Shown here one piece after another: positions 17,168-25,915 of a stretch of DNA of 64,000 nucleotides; positions within the stretch are counted from its first letter, which is position 1, and the number at the start of each line of letters is the position of its first letter. The DNA lies in contig OY763926.1 in assembly GCA_963667715.1 (NCBI GenBank), positions 3,720,001-3,784,000 of the forward strand, given 5' to 3'. The position numbers and the translations under genes were made by a program. The notes under the pieces are model-generated. The model saw nothing but the letters and a program-made list of their open reading frames with translations, made no database searches and was not told the origin of the DNA. Source of the DNA: JAFGDI01 sp963667715. GTDB taxonomy: Bacteria > Planctomycetota > Phycisphaerae > Sedimentisphaerales > SM23-30.

Positions 17168-19567
17168 TTAAAAATTCAACCCAAAGTTAAAGCTGAACAT
17201 CTGTTTCTCATCCTCTTCGCCTTCTGCCAGAGGGAAACCAAAATCAAAGTTCATCGGTATCTCCTGGAAGAACTGTGGGATCAGCAGCTCCATACCAAAA
17301 CCAACTGTAACACGCACAACACCATCATTCAGATAGGCACTATCACAGAATACCTTACCGTATAGCGTCTCTTCAAACAGAGGATGAGCGATTTCTGTCC
17401 CTGCTACAATAATATAGTCACTACCGATCGGGTCTCGCTTTATACCGCTGCGAGGGCCAACACCACGATAATCAAAACCACGCAGGGTTCCTATTCCACC
17501 AGCATAGTATTTCTCAAATACCGGGGTATAGCCATACTGCTTGGACGCTGAAAATCTGGTCGACCATATTGTCCTGCGTTCTACGATATCTTCATACAGG
17601 GTATTATAAAATGTTATCCCTGCACTTAGCTCGGTAAAGTCAAAATCGCCGCCAAATACGCCATACTGCTCTACGCTGGCATTGAACTTATATCCTTCCG
17701 ACGGACGATAAATACGGTCTGTCGTGTTCTTACCAATACCAAACTTAAAACTGGTCAGCCAGTTATCGCCCTGATCGGCCATAACCTCATCTGGCGTTAC
17801 CAGCTGACGGGTAAATAAGTTCGGATCATTCTCGTCAGGTACCGCAATATAATCAAAATCACCTATCGTTACCATCTCGACCTTGGCTGTTCCTTCGATC
17901 GACCAGTCATTGTCAAAGCGATGACCAAGTGTTATAGATGTACCACGACGCTGCTCTTCATAACTCTCACGATAACGCCTGAACAAAAACAAATTATAAT
18001 CCAGATAGATCGGCTGATCATTCAGATACGGCTCATAGAACTTCAAATTCGCTCTGGTCATATCTGTACCTGGTTCCAGGCTCAACCTCAACCTCTGACC
18101 TGCTCCCACATAAGAGTTACCAGAAAGAAATTCCTTAAGACTCTTAGGCTTACGGGCCGCATCAAAGTTACGTTGCTCGATCGAAAACTGACCTAATACA
18201 CCATTATTTGTATCAACGCCAATACCGAACATCAGCATACCGGTATTAGTTTCACCTACTTCTACCAGAGCGTCACGTTTGTCTGGATAGTCACCTACCG
18301 GCTCAATATCTACCGACGAAAACAATCCACTACCAGCCAGACGACGTCTGGCCTTATCCGAAGCATCGGTATTATACACTGTCCCCGGCAGGAAGCCATG
18401 ACGGTCAAAATCTCGCCTTACTACCTTGTCCTGTGTCTCGTAGTTACCTGTCACGATAACCTTGTTCAGATAATACTTCTGACCTTCATTAACATCAATA
18501 TTCAGCAGAACCTCACCCGGCACTTCTGTATACTTCAGCTGCGGACGAACACGGGTATAGATATAACCGTTACTGCCGTAAAGTCTGGTTATTGCTCGCT
18601 CTGCCTTATCGGTATTTTCCTGACGGACAAAATCACCCGGCTGAACTGATATCTCGCTGGCCAGCTGCTGCTCGTCGTAGAGTTTATTACCACTGAATGT
18701 CATTTCCTTAAAGGTGTATCTTGGCCCTTCTGTGATAATGAATACTATCTCAACCTTACTATTGTCTTTATTAAAATTCTTCTCAACCGCAACCTGGGCA
18801 TCAAGAAAACCTTCTTCATGATAATACTGAGCGATCGCATCAACATCAGATTCCAGCTTCAGATCATCTAACTTACCTTTATTGAAGATCGGAAAATACT
18901 TACGCGTCTTGGTCTTGCCCTTGATCTTATACTTTGGGAACGACTCTCTGCCCTCATACTTTATCTTATTGATCTTCAGTCGCTGACCTTCATCAATATT
19001 ATATACGATCACTCCCTCGTCCTGAGCCCGACTGTCATCAACCTTTACCGAGGCAAAATAATAACCCTTATCACGATAATAGATCTCGATCTCATGGGCG
19101 CCACGGTTCACCAGATAGCCGTCGAGAAAATCATTTGTCTCAAATGGCAGCTGCTTGATCAGCTTCTTGGTCTTTATCTTCTTATTGCCTACTATCTCAA
19201 CATTCTGTACTGTTGTAGCTTCATTGACAATAAAAATAATGTTCACCAGACTATCACTGCCATCTACCGGCTCTGCTACCCAGGTAACATTCCTGATCTG
19301 AGGCATGATGATTATCCGACGAGAGTCCTCGGCCGCTACCTTTTCACTGAAATATGCATCTGGACGAGAGCGGACATTGGTCATGATTATATCTGCTGCT
19401 ACATGATCATTGCCACGGATGATTATATCTTTGATCAGCTTCTGCTCGCCATCACTAGCCAAAACCGAAACCGACAACAGGAGAATTATTGAAATAATAC
19501 TGAAAACGAATCTTTTTGTCATGTATCTGTACTCTATGGCAAAATTGCCTGGACCGCGTCCTAACAT
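17168..19567 (-). CDS. bamA: Outer membrane protein assembly factor BamA (Omp85)
   Basis: About 799 residues. Four to five POTRA domains span residues about 35-420, with repeated motifs such as Phe-x-Gly-Asn-Lys and Tyr-x-x-x-Gly-Tyr, followed by a D15 beta-barrel that ends in Phe-Asn-Phe-Gly-Leu-Asn-Phe, the usual terminal aromatic signal. The barrel contains Gly-Gly-Ile-Gly-Thr-Leu-Arg-Gly-Phe-Asp, the conserved VRGF-type loop 6 motif. BamA inserts outer-membrane proteins. The start at 19567 was chosen because AAAGGA sits six to seven bases upstream. It gives a 15-residue extension before MTKRFVFSIIS, where the signal peptide proper begins; a start at 19522 is possible but has no ribosome site. 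It demonstrates a diderm envelope. Confidence 0.92.
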   Translation of the reverse strand: MLGRGPGNFAIEYRYMTKRFVFSIISIILLLSVSVLASDGEQKLIKDIIIRGNDHVAADIIMTNVRSRPDAYFSEKVAAEDSRRIIIMPQIRNVTWVAEPVDGSDSLVNIIFIVNEATTVQNVEIVGNKKIKTKKLIKQLPFETNDFLDGYLVNRGAHEIEIYYRDKGYYFASVKVDDSRAQDEGVIVYNIDEGQRLKINKIKYEGRESFPKYKIKGKTKTRKYFPIFNKGKLDDLKLESDVDAIAQYYHEEGFLDAQVAVEKNFNKDNSKVEIVFIITEGPRYTFKEMTFSGNKLYDEQQLASEISVQPGDFVRQENTDKAERAITRLYGSNGYIYTRVRPQLKYTEVPGEVLLNIDVNEGQKYYLNKVIVTGNYETQDKVVRRDFDRHGFLPGTVYNTDASDKARRRLAGSGLFSSVDIEPVGDYPDKRDALVEVGETNTGMLMFGIGVDTNNGVLGQFSIEQRNFDAARKPKSLKEFLSGNSYVGAGQRLRLSLEPGTDMTRANLKFYEPYLNDQPIYLDYNLFLFRRYRESYEEQRRGTSITLGHRFDNDWSIEGTAKVEMVTIGDFDYIAVPDENDPNLFTRQLVTPDEVMADQGDNWLTSFKFGIGKNTTDRIYRPSEGYKFNASVEQYGVFGGDFDFTELSAGITFYNTLYEDIVERRTIWSTRFSASKQYGYTPVFEKYYAGGIGTLRGFDYRGVGPRSGIKRDPIGSDYIIVAGTEIAHPLFEETLYGKVFCDSAYLNDGVVRVTVGFGMELLIPQFFQEIPMNFDFGFPLAEGEEDEKQMFSFNFGLNF

Positions 19568-19733
19568 ATTGATTCCTTTCAACTTACAGGCATTTCCATA
19601 CTTGTTTCGCCATATACCTTTATGACGGGAACTTACCGGCTAAAATCCTTACTTAAACCGGCAGTTTAAGCCTTATAAACCATGTATTTTAGCTGATATA
19701 TCTATCCTTAACTACTAAAAAACCCGGCCCATA

Positions 19734-19778
19734 TCAAAAAAAACTCCCATCTGCCGACTTCTGCCGCAAATGGGAGTT
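19734..19778 (-). terminator. Terminator after the galM-like gene
   Basis: On the minus strand AACTCCCAT (19778-19770) pairs with ATGGGAGTT (19750-19742), and TTTTTT follows. Inner bases extend the pairing (TGCGGCAG region). It lies 84 bp beyond the gene end. Confidence 0.75.
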
Positions 19779-19794
19779 ATATTTCACTATTGTC

Positions 19795-19821
19795 GCCCGA
19801 AAAGACCAAAGCCTTTCGGGC
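19795..19821. other. Hairpin GCCCGAAA/TTTCGGGC
   Basis: A perfect 8-bp stem with an 11-base loop between the galM-like gene end and its terminator. There is no T-run, so it may be an RNA-stability hairpin. Confidence 0.4.
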
Positions 19822-19861
19822 ATAAATCCGGAATAGTTTTCATTAATTCCTGATTTATAAA

Positions 19862-21061
19862 TTACTTAGTGTAGAACTTCTGAACTGTCTTGGTCTTGTA
19901 TACTTCACCTGGACGCAAGATAGTTGATGGGAAGTTAGCGTGGTTTGGTGAATCTGGATAGTGCTGAGTTTCCAGACACAGACCATAACGATGGCCATAA
20001 ACCAGACCATTGTGACCCTTGAGTGTGCCGTCAAGGAAGTTACCGCAGTAGAACTGGATAGCTGGCTGATCGGTAAAGACCTTCATACCTCTTCCTGTTG
20101 CAGGATCGTATACATCAGCTGCCAGACTCATCTTGCCGGCTTTCTTCTTGTTCAGAACCCAGTTATGATCGTAGCCGCCACCAAACTTGATCTGCTCATT
20201 ATCAGCATTTACACGCTTGCCGATCGCTGTTGGGGTAGTAAAATCAAATGGTGTGCCCTTTACTGGTGCAATTACACCTGTTGGGATCAAACCTTCATCT
20301 ACCGGTGTAGTATTGTCAGCGTTGAGCATCAGTACGTGACCGAGAATATCGCTCTTGCCGCCATTGAAGTTATAGTAGTTATGCTGTGTCAGGTTAACTG
20401 GTGTAGCCTTATCTGTAGTAGCTTCATAGTCAAAAATAAGTTCATTCTTATCATTGATCAGATACTTAACAGTAACGTCAAGATTACCAGGGTAGCCTTC
20501 TTCCATGTCCTTGCTTACATAATGAAGCTTCAGGCCAACTACGTTATCCTTTTCGATTGGTGTAGCATCCCAAACAACCTTATCAAAACCAACCAGGCCG
20601 CCGTGCAGTGCATTTTCGCCATTATTTACAGCTAGTGTATATTCTTTGCCGTCCAGAGTGAATTTACCCTTGGCGATACGGTTGCCGTAGCGACCGATCA
20701 AAGCACCGAAGTATGGGCTGTCTTTGTAGCCTGCCAGGTCGTCAAAACCAAGCATAACGTTTTCAGACTTGCCGTTACGGTCTGGAATGTAAAGGTTAAC
20801 CATCAGACCACCGTAATTTGTTACGTCAGCACTAACACCCTTACCATTATCAATTGTATACAGTGAAACTGGTGTACCGTTTGGAGCCTTGCCAAATGGC
20901 TTCTTAGTTACTCCCTTTACACCTGCCTTACAGGCCATCTTTGCTCCGCAGCTCTTATCAGCCTTGCAGCATGAACCGCCGCTAGTCTCCTGACATGACG
21001 GCAGAACGATCATTGCCATTGCAATGAACATAGCAAACATTACAGCTTTCGCATTTTTCAT
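19862..21061 (-). CDS. galM: Lipoprotein aldose 1-epimerase (galactose mutarotase)
   Basis: A 399-residue GalM-family enzyme that interconverts alpha and beta anomers of hexoses. The start at 21061 has AAAGGAG eight bases upstream. The N-terminus is a lipoprotein signal with lipobox Val-Leu-Pro-Ser-Cys23, so the enzyme should be anchored in the envelope and not cytosolic. Residues 23-44 hold five Cys (23, 31, 32, 38, 44) before the catalytic domain, which is unusual. The GalM motifs follow: Gly-Arg-Tyr-Gly-Asn-Arg-Ile-Ala, the catalytic His in Asn-Leu-Thr-Gln-His-Asn-Tyr-Tyr-Asn, and the catalytic Glu in Leu-Glu-Thr-Gln-His-Tyr-Pro-Asp-Ser-Pro. An exported mutarotase fits extracellular glycan use. 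Confidence 0.92.
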   Translation of the reverse strand: MKNAKAVMFAMFIAMAMIVLPSCQETSGGSCCKADKSCGAKMACKAGVKGVTKKPFGKAPNGTPVSLYTIDNGKGVSADVTNYGGLMVNLYIPDRNGKSENVMLGFDDLAGYKDSPYFGALIGRYGNRIAKGKFTLDGKEYTLAVNNGENALHGGLVGFDKVVWDATPIEKDNVVGLKLHYVSKDMEEGYPGNLDVTVKYLINDKNELIFDYEATTDKATPVNLTQHNYYNFNGGKSDILGHVLMLNADNTTPVDEGLIPTGVIAPVKGTPFDFTTPTAIGKRVNADNEQIKFGGGYDHNWVLNKKKAGKMSLAADVYDPATGRGMKVFTDQPAIQFYCGNFLDGTLKGHNGLVYGHRYGLCLETQHYPDSPNHANFPSTILRPGEVYKTKTVQKFYTK

Positions 21062-21103
21062 AAAAATACTCCTTTGATAGATCATAAAACACAATTAATT
21101 ATA

Positions 21104-21264
21104 GGTGACCTCAAATAATTGCTTTCGAGGCGAAAACGAGGATTGATCTTTACTGACAAGGAACGAAAAAACGGGCATATTGATTTATATTCACGGTTTT
21201 TCGTGACGCAGCTCAGGAAAAATCAAGACCGTTTGTAGCCCGGAATGAATTTTTAGAGGTTGCC
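21104..21264 (+). mobile_element. Repeat R1, copy 2 (161-bp MITE-like element)
   Basis: Full-length R1 with GGTGACCTCAAATAATT at the left end and AATTTTTAGAGGTTGCC at the right end. Flanks are TATA on both sides (21100-21103 and 21265-21268), a 4-bp target duplication. An internal ACGAAAAAAC/GTTTTTCGT inverted repeat surrounds an A/T-rich centre. It has no ORF. It lies 43 bp upstream of the galM-like start and may carry or displace that promoter. Confidence 0.88.
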
Positions 21265-21696
21265 TATATATCTACTCTTGCACACCACCCTGCTATTGGC
21301 AGAACTGGCATGCATTTCCTAACGTCATAATTAACAAGAAGTTCGACTCGATATGTATCAAGATAGAAGTCACAGACTCACGTCTCAGGACTACCCTTCA
21401 ACTAATAATCTCCCGAAACGCATCGGGACTAAATCCTAACTCCTGAATTCTAAATCCTATTAAAACAATACCGGCCCGAAACAAACTGCAGATTGCACCG
21501 GTAAAAATACATTAATGAATAAAGATTAACCATTTACCCCGTGGTTGTAAAGCTTTTATTTATCGCTTTTTGACCACTATGTAACTGATACGGATAGAAC
21601 TTTTCCCAAAGCAACCGAAATGGAATTTAAAATGACCAGAAAGCTTCAGGTTACCTGAAAAGCTATAGGTCGGAAATTAGATAAAAGAGAAAAAAG
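21265..21696. other. Intergenic stretch with a degenerate R2-like fragment
   Basis: About 430 bp between R1 and tRNA-His. Around 21410-21460 the phrases TTCAACTAATAATCTCCCG, CATCGGGACTAAATCCTAA and CTCCTGAATTC resemble the inner part of R2 without its ends. Otherwise no gene or RNA motif was seen. Confidence 0.45.
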
Positions 21697-21771
21697 GGTG
21701 AAAGACGGGACTCGAACCCGCGACCCCCAGAACCACAATCTGGTGCTCTAGCCGACTGAGCTACTATCACC
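21697..21771 (-). tRNA. tRNA-His (anticodon GTG)
   Basis: Read on the minus strand, the 75-base sequence begins GGTGATAG with the extra G at position -1 expected for tRNA-His, pairing with discriminator C. The anticodon stem CCAGA/TCTGG encloses TTGTGGT with anticodon GTG. The T arm is CGGG-TTCGAGT-CCCG. One T-T mismatch occurs in the acceptor stem (position 5-68). CCA is not encoded. A run of T follows the 3' end. Confidence 0.96.
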
Positions 21772-21924
21772 ATAAGCTTACGCAACTAACTTAAACATAA
21801 CAACTTACGCAAAAACTAACTGCCGCTCAATAGCCTTTAATAACCACTGAGACGAGTAATAATATATAAATATCGCCCTTTTGTCAAGCTATTAATATTA
21901 TTAATAGCCAACTTAAAACATATA

Positions 21925-22242
21925 TCAAACCCGACGCTTAAAATAACAGACATAATCCTGACTCATATCTACCAGCTCCCAGCCTTCTCGCCCCAGCTTA
22001 TTCAATGCATCTTGCACAACCTTATTCTGCAGCTTGGCATTCTGAAATTCAGTATCATTGATCATATTTGTATTCACCCTCTGGGCCAACGCTTCATCCG
22101 CATTTTGTATCCCGGCCAGCGTCGTATACAACACCACCTTATATTCCCAGCCGCTGCCGTTGTCTGCTTTATCTGAACTAATAACACAAGAAGCCGCAAA
22201 CAATGCCATCAACACAAATCCTACGATCAGTCCTTTTTTCAT
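21925..22242 (-). CDS. Small lipoprotein with DUF4177-like domain
   Basis: About 105 residues. The N-terminus MKKGLIVGFVLMALFAASC is a lipoprotein signal with lipobox Ala-Ala-Ser-Cys. The mature part begins with Gly-Trp-Glu-Tyr-Lys-Val-Val-Leu-Tyr and ends with Leu-Asn-Lys-Leu-Gly-Arg-Glu-Gly-Trp-Glu-Leu-Val-Asp, followed by Cys-Tyr-Phe-Lys-Arg. Both are DUF4177 signatures, here separated by an insertion. A start at 22254 (adding MDGR) is also possible; a longer frame to 22317 runs into repeat R4 and is rejected. The function of DUF4177 is unknown. Confidence 0.7.
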   Translation of the reverse strand: MKKGLIVGFVLMALFAASCVISSDKADNGSGWEYKVVLYTTLAGIQNADEALAQRVNTNMINDTEFQNAKLQNKVVQDALNKLGREGWELVDMSQDYVCYFKRRV

Positions 22243-22261
22243 TCTTCCATCCATAAAATAG

Positions 22262-22308
22262 GTAGCACAAGCATCCTTGCTTGTGATTCTTGGTATTAAC
22301 TTTGCTAA
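22262..22308 (+). repeat. Repeat R4, copy 1
   Basis: The phrase GTAGCACAAGCATCC, then TTGCTTGTGATTCTTGG and TAACTTTGCTAA. CACAAGC and GCTTGTG form a 7-bp hairpin. It closely matches 48605-48650 and, reversed, 28506-28531. Confidence 0.65.
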
Positions 22309-22465
22309 ACATTTCAACTAATCTGGTATATAAATTACACAATAATCTGATTTTTTCTTCCAGGCATCACACCCACATTTCGGGACTTGTGATCCTTTAT
22401 CCTAATATTAATCATTATCGCCTGATAATTACAGAAAAAAGCAACAGTTCCATCCGAGAAACCTG

Positions 22466-22750
22466 TTAATCACTTTTCTCTACCTCGCTATCAGCCCGCT
22501 TCCTGACCATATAAACCACAAACTCCGCCACCGCTAACCCCCATAGAATAATCGCCAGAAATGTAGTAAAACAGATCAGATCACCTTTTAGCCCGCTATT
22601 GAGCCTGACAGTAATAAAATATGCAGCCAGAATAATATTCACCAATGCCCTGCCAAAATACAGACAACCGCCCTTCCTCCAACAGTCATAAACCGTCCAG
22701 ACCAACATACACCCCATAATAATTTCACCAAAAACAAGTAACGTCTGCAT
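22466..22750 (-). CDS. Small membrane protein of unknown function
   Basis: A 94-residue protein with three predicted membrane helices (about residues 3-20, 33-48 and 58-82) and a charged C-terminal tail with Arg-Lys-Arg-Ala-Asp-Ser-Glu-Val-Glu-Lys. I do not recognise a family. It lies alone between the DUF4177-like lipoprotein and the HAD phosphatase, all on the minus strand. Coding character is supported by length and by the regular hydrophobic pattern, but conservation is untested. Confidence 0.55.
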   Translation of the reverse strand: MQTLLVFGEIIMGCMLVWTVYDCWRKGGCLYFGRALVNIILAAYFITVRLNSGLKGDLICFTTFLAIILWGLAVAEFVVYMVRKRADSEVEKSD

Positions 22751-22858
22751 TTACTTACCCCCTTATCTAAAACCGCTCGAAACGGCTCCTGTCAGAATTA
22801 ACAACATTGTACATCCGCACAGTACCCGCAGCTAACATAAGCCACAAGCAGATATTTG

Positions 22859-23533
22859 CTAAGACCTATCAAGTGTTATAGCTTTGATTATCGATGGATC
22901 AACTTCCTTCAGGGAATCAACAACCAGATCAGCATCTCCTAATGACTCTCTCGGATAGGTAGCTGTCACCGCAATAACTTTCATCCCCCCCGCATGGGCG
23001 GCCTCTACTCCTATTATCGCATCTTCAATTACGATACAATCGGCAACAGGCAACCCCAGCTTTCCCGCGGCACAAACAAAAGTATCCGGTGCCGGCTTGC
23101 CCCTGGCTACATCCTCTCCTGCTACCGTTGCATCGAAATAAGCCTCGGCCTTGAGGTTCTCCATGATAAATTCCAGATTCTTTCTCGGGGCCGATGTGCC
23201 AACCGCAGTCTTCACCCCAGCCTGCCTGAGCGAGACTAATAAACTCTCAACTCCCGGCGAAAATTCCAGATCCCCGGCGATCAGCTCCCGAAACCGCTCT
23301 TCCTTCCAGAGAGACAATTCCTCCACCTCCTGTTCGCTTACCGGCCGATTGAACATTATCGGGAGTATCTGATAATTCTGCATACCAAAAGTACTTCTGA
23401 ACAGATCTTCATCAAACACATACCCGGCCCCAACAACCACATCCGACCACGCCTGCATATGATATGCCCCGGTATCTATCAGCACCCCATCCATATCAAA
23501 GATAACACCAAATAATTCTTTATCATTCTGCAT
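22859..23533 (-). CDS. HAD-superfamily sugar phosphatase / beta-phosphoglucomutase-like
   Basis: A 224-residue subfamily IA HAD protein. Motif I is Phe-Asp-Met-Asp-Gly-Val-Leu-Ile-Asp-Thr, motif II Gly-Thr-Ser-Ala-Pro-Arg, the catalytic Lys lies in Arg-Gly-Lys-Pro-Ala-Pro-Asp-Thr-Phe, and motif IV is Val-Ile-Glu-Asp-Ala-Ile-Ile-Gly-Val-Glu-Ala-Ala. The Glu-Asp pair and cap are typical of beta-phosphoglucomutase-like enzymes and phosphatases; the exact substrate cannot be read from the sequence. The start MQNDKELFGV at 23533 was preferred to an upstream ATG at 23575 because the extra 14 residues are hydrophobic and unlike the family. Confidence 0.85.
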   Translation of the reverse strand: MQNDKELFGVIFDMDGVLIDTGAYHMQAWSDVVVGAGYVFDEDLFRSTFGMQNYQILPIMFNRPVSEQEVEELSLWKEERFRELIAGDLEFSPGVESLLVSLRQAGVKTAVGTSAPRKNLEFIMENLKAEAYFDATVAGEDVARGKPAPDTFVCAAGKLGLPVADCIVIEDAIIGVEAAHAGGMKVIAVTATYPRESLGDADLVVDSLKEVDPSIIKAITLDRS

Positions 23534-23783
23534 AACTAAAACCCAAATAACCACGCCAACAGCAGCCCGCGGCATTTATTCATTGTATACTATATCAATA
23601 CAAGACAATCAGACATCATCCTGCAACTACAGCATATTATAGCAGAACATCGGGCAAGAAAAATATAAATCTCACAGATAACAGACAAGCCTGCTTTAAT
23701 CAAATAATAATAATAATAATGAAACATCTCCCCCGCAACTGGAGAAGGTAAGATACACCCAAACTAACCCAATACACACTCAA

Positions 23784-23830
23784 TCTGCCGAAAGATCCAG
23801 GCCGTAATCGGCCGGTTATCCCGTCAAAAA
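23784..23830 (+). repeat. Repeat R5, copy 1
   Basis: The segment TCTGCCGAAAGATCCAGGCC followed by GTAATCGGCCGGTTATCCCG and an A-run. Matches 28286-28335 and, more loosely, 39079-39128. GGCCG/CGGCC forms the hairpin. It sits directly behind the FecR gene stop. Confidence 0.6.
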
Positions 23831-23832
23831 AA

Positions 23833-25353
23833 CTATCGCACCCTCAAAACCAGCTCAAGATTATCAGCATAAGCATCAGCCATCCCCTGCAAACGCTTCG
23901 TCCGCAAGATCAGCCTTATCGCCTCGCTGCCAACCGGCACCGTACCGCTAACCTTACGAAACAGGAACCCACTCTCATTATTACGCTCATTCGCCGTCAC
24001 CGGCTCAAGTTCAGCCTTACCAAGCTCCACACCGCTTCTATCTATAAAGCTGGCTATTATCGTAAGCGAATCCACATGACCCTGAAACCCGCCAATCCAG
24101 CCGGAAAGCTCATACTCTACACCCTGACCATCGACCAAGGCCGCCAGCTCCTTCAGCGAGATATCCTGATACACATCACCGTTATCAACGCCAATAAAGA
24201 AGTTCTTACCACAATCTTCCGGCACAGCATTCTCACCCGCCAGCGGAAACCCTTCTTCCGCCGGATGATCATAGCTATATACCGTCGCCGGCCCGTTATC
24301 AACCCAATCATGCAGCACCACATTCTTCAGCTGCCTGTCGATAGCCTCATCCGGCAAATAGCCGCCCGCCGCATTCTTTTCAAAGCCCGGGTTCTTCACC
24401 AGATTCCTGCCCAGATACTCCCGCCATTTTACCACATCATCCAGACCGCGAACGAACATCCTGTCACTGGCAGCATACACCTCGGACAGCCCGCCACTAC
24501 TGTCAACCGAGATCGCCTGACTCTCGTGCAGCACCGAAACAGCCTTACCGCCCTCGCCCGCGATTACCCTGACACTACCCCGATAAACACATGTCTTAAT
24601 ATTACCAACCATATCCGCCGCTACGCCAAATTCAGTACCAAGATCGACAATATCAACCTTATCTGTTCGAACCCGAAACCCGGAAGCTCCCGCACCCTCT
24701 GCCAGTGCCGATAATTTACCGCTATGCAGATAGACCGTATCTTCACTTTCAACATTAAAGTCAGCCGGAGCCTCAACCACAACCACCGCACCATTATTAA
24801 AAGCCAGCTCAGCAAAGCCAGAGCTCAATACAAAGTTACCCGGATACAGCTCCTTACCGTTTTCCATTTCCACGTCGCTACCCTGCCAGTTCGCCTGAAC
24901 TTGCCCCGATATTCGTGCCGCCGGCGACAATGAAGATACTAAAAAGCCAGCCGTCACCGCCAGAATCACCACTACTACCGCCGCATATCTCAGATACGGC
25001 CTGCTTCCCCCTATCGGCCTCTCTCTAACCACCTCAACCACCGCAACAGGCTCAGGCTCATCAACATTAATCTCAACCTCAGCCGCCGGTGCATTTTCCT
25101 CTATATTCTCTAATACACACCATAGCTCATTATCGAACGCCTTCGCACCACATCGCTCTTGCAGCTTTATCATAGCCTCCGGCCCGGACAACGATGTCAC
25201 CAGATCGACCAGCTCATAATAATCCTCTCGTGCAGACCGGTCATTCTCCAGCAGCTCCGCCAGCTCGGCAAAACCATCACTATCAAGCTCACCTTCGATA
25301 GAGCTGAACAATAACGCCGCTATCCGGCTCAATTTATCTTCGCCCCTGCTCAT
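23833..25353 (-). CDS. FecR-domain membrane protein partnered with an ECF sigma factor
   Basis: A 506-residue protein. The cytoplasmic N-terminus (1-about 115) is helical and acidic and would contact the sigma factor. A single membrane helix at about 122-143 follows, then a FecR domain (about 155-300) with Pro-Gly-Asn-Phe-Val-Leu-Ser-Ser-Gly-Phe-Ala-Glu-Leu-Ala-Phe and Val-Asp-Leu-Gly-Thr-Glu-Phe-Gly-Val. The C-terminal part (about 325-506) starts with Asn-Leu-Val-Lys-Asn-Pro-Gly-Phe-Glu and looks like a carbohydrate-binding-type beta sandwich. The start overlaps the sigma gene stop by four bases, so the pair is co-translated. Similar pairs are numerous in Planctomycetota; the signal sensed is unknown. 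Confidence 0.85.
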   Translation of the reverse strand: MSRGEDKLSRIAALLFSSIEGELDSDGFAELAELLENDRSAREDYYELVDLVTSLSGPEAMIKLQERCGAKAFDNELWCVLENIEENAPAAEVEINVDEPEPVAVVEVVRERPIGGSRPYLRYAAVVVVILAVTAGFLVSSLSPAARISGQVQANWQGSDVEMENGKELYPGNFVLSSGFAELAFNNGAVVVVEAPADFNVESEDTVYLHSGKLSALAEGAGASGFRVRTDKVDIVDLGTEFGVAADMVGNIKTCVYRGSVRVIAGEGGKAVSVLHESQAISVDSSGGLSEVYAASDRMFVRGLDDVVKWREYLGRNLVKNPGFEKNAAGGYLPDEAIDRQLKNVVLHDWVDNGPATVYSYDHPAEEGFPLAGENAVPEDCGKNFFIGVDNGDVYQDISLKELAALVDGQGVEYELSGWIGGFQGHVDSLTIIASFIDRSGVELGKAELEPVTANERNNESGFLFRKVSGTVPVGSEAIRLILRTKRLQGMADAYADNLELVLRVR

Positions 25354-25898
25354 ATCAGCTCCTCATCTCGCATCGAAAGACGAATACACCTGGTAAGCTT
25401 AACATGAATTATACCGATCGCCTTATGCACTCCCTGCAATGAAATACCAAACACTGCCGCTATCTCCTTAAACGACATCCCACTCTCGTAACGATGGCTA
25501 AGATACTTCAGCTCTTTAGCCGCCAGTTTATCCATACAACGCCCCAAAGCCTCACTATAAGCCGAACCCGCCGGAACCTTTGCCCTCGACTCCCGCTCCA
25601 TCAAACTAACAAGATCATCACTAAACAGCAAGTGCGAACGCTTATGTTTGCGCCGGTACTCCATTACCTTATACTTGGCAAAAGTACAACCCCAGGCCGC
25701 AAAATCGCTGCCGGGCGTAAAACTGCCAAACTTATTCCACATCTCTGTCAGAGTCTCCTGCAGAATATCCTCAGCATCAGCCTTATTCGGCACCAGAGTA
25801 ATAATAAACCCCAATATCCGACGCTGATTAGGAACCAGCAGCCGCATAAACTCACCACTCTGAGGCAAATCACCAGATTGTCGCATTTCTTGGGACAT
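25350..25898 (-). CDS. ECF RNA polymerase sigma factor (Rhodopirellula/Verrucomicrobium-type)
   Basis: A 182-residue sigma-70 family protein. Region 2 contains Asp-Ala-Glu-Asp-Ile-Leu-Gln-Glu-Thr (about residues 41-49), with Trp-Gly-Cys-Thr-Phe-Ala-Lys-Tyr-Lys-Val near 70. Region 4 contains the helix-turn-helix Met-Ser-Phe-Lys-Glu-Ile-Ala-Ala-Val-Phe-Gly-Ile-Ser-Leu-Gln-Gly-Val-His-Lys. This layout matches the sub-family common in Planctomycetota and Verrucomicrobiota. It overlaps the FecR gene downstream, which probably controls its activity. The target promoters cannot be inferred from this window. Confidence 0.92.
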   Translation of the reverse strand: MSQEMRQSGDLPQSGEFMRLLVPNQRRILGFIITLVPNKADAEDILQETLTEMWNKFGSFTPGSDFAAWGCTFAKYKVMEYRRKHKRSHLLFSDDLVSLMERESRAKVPAGSAYSEALGRCMDKLAAKELKYLSHRYESGMSFKEIAAVFGISLQGVHKAIGIIHVKLTRCIRLSMRDEELI

Positions 25899-25915
25899 AA
25901 TTTTAGATAAATATG

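Noticed and set aside
21697..21771. tRNA-His as a pseudogene because of a T-T mismatch in the acceptor stem
   Set aside because: All other arms, the G-1:C73 pair and the anticodon are intact, and a single acceptor mismatch is tolerated.
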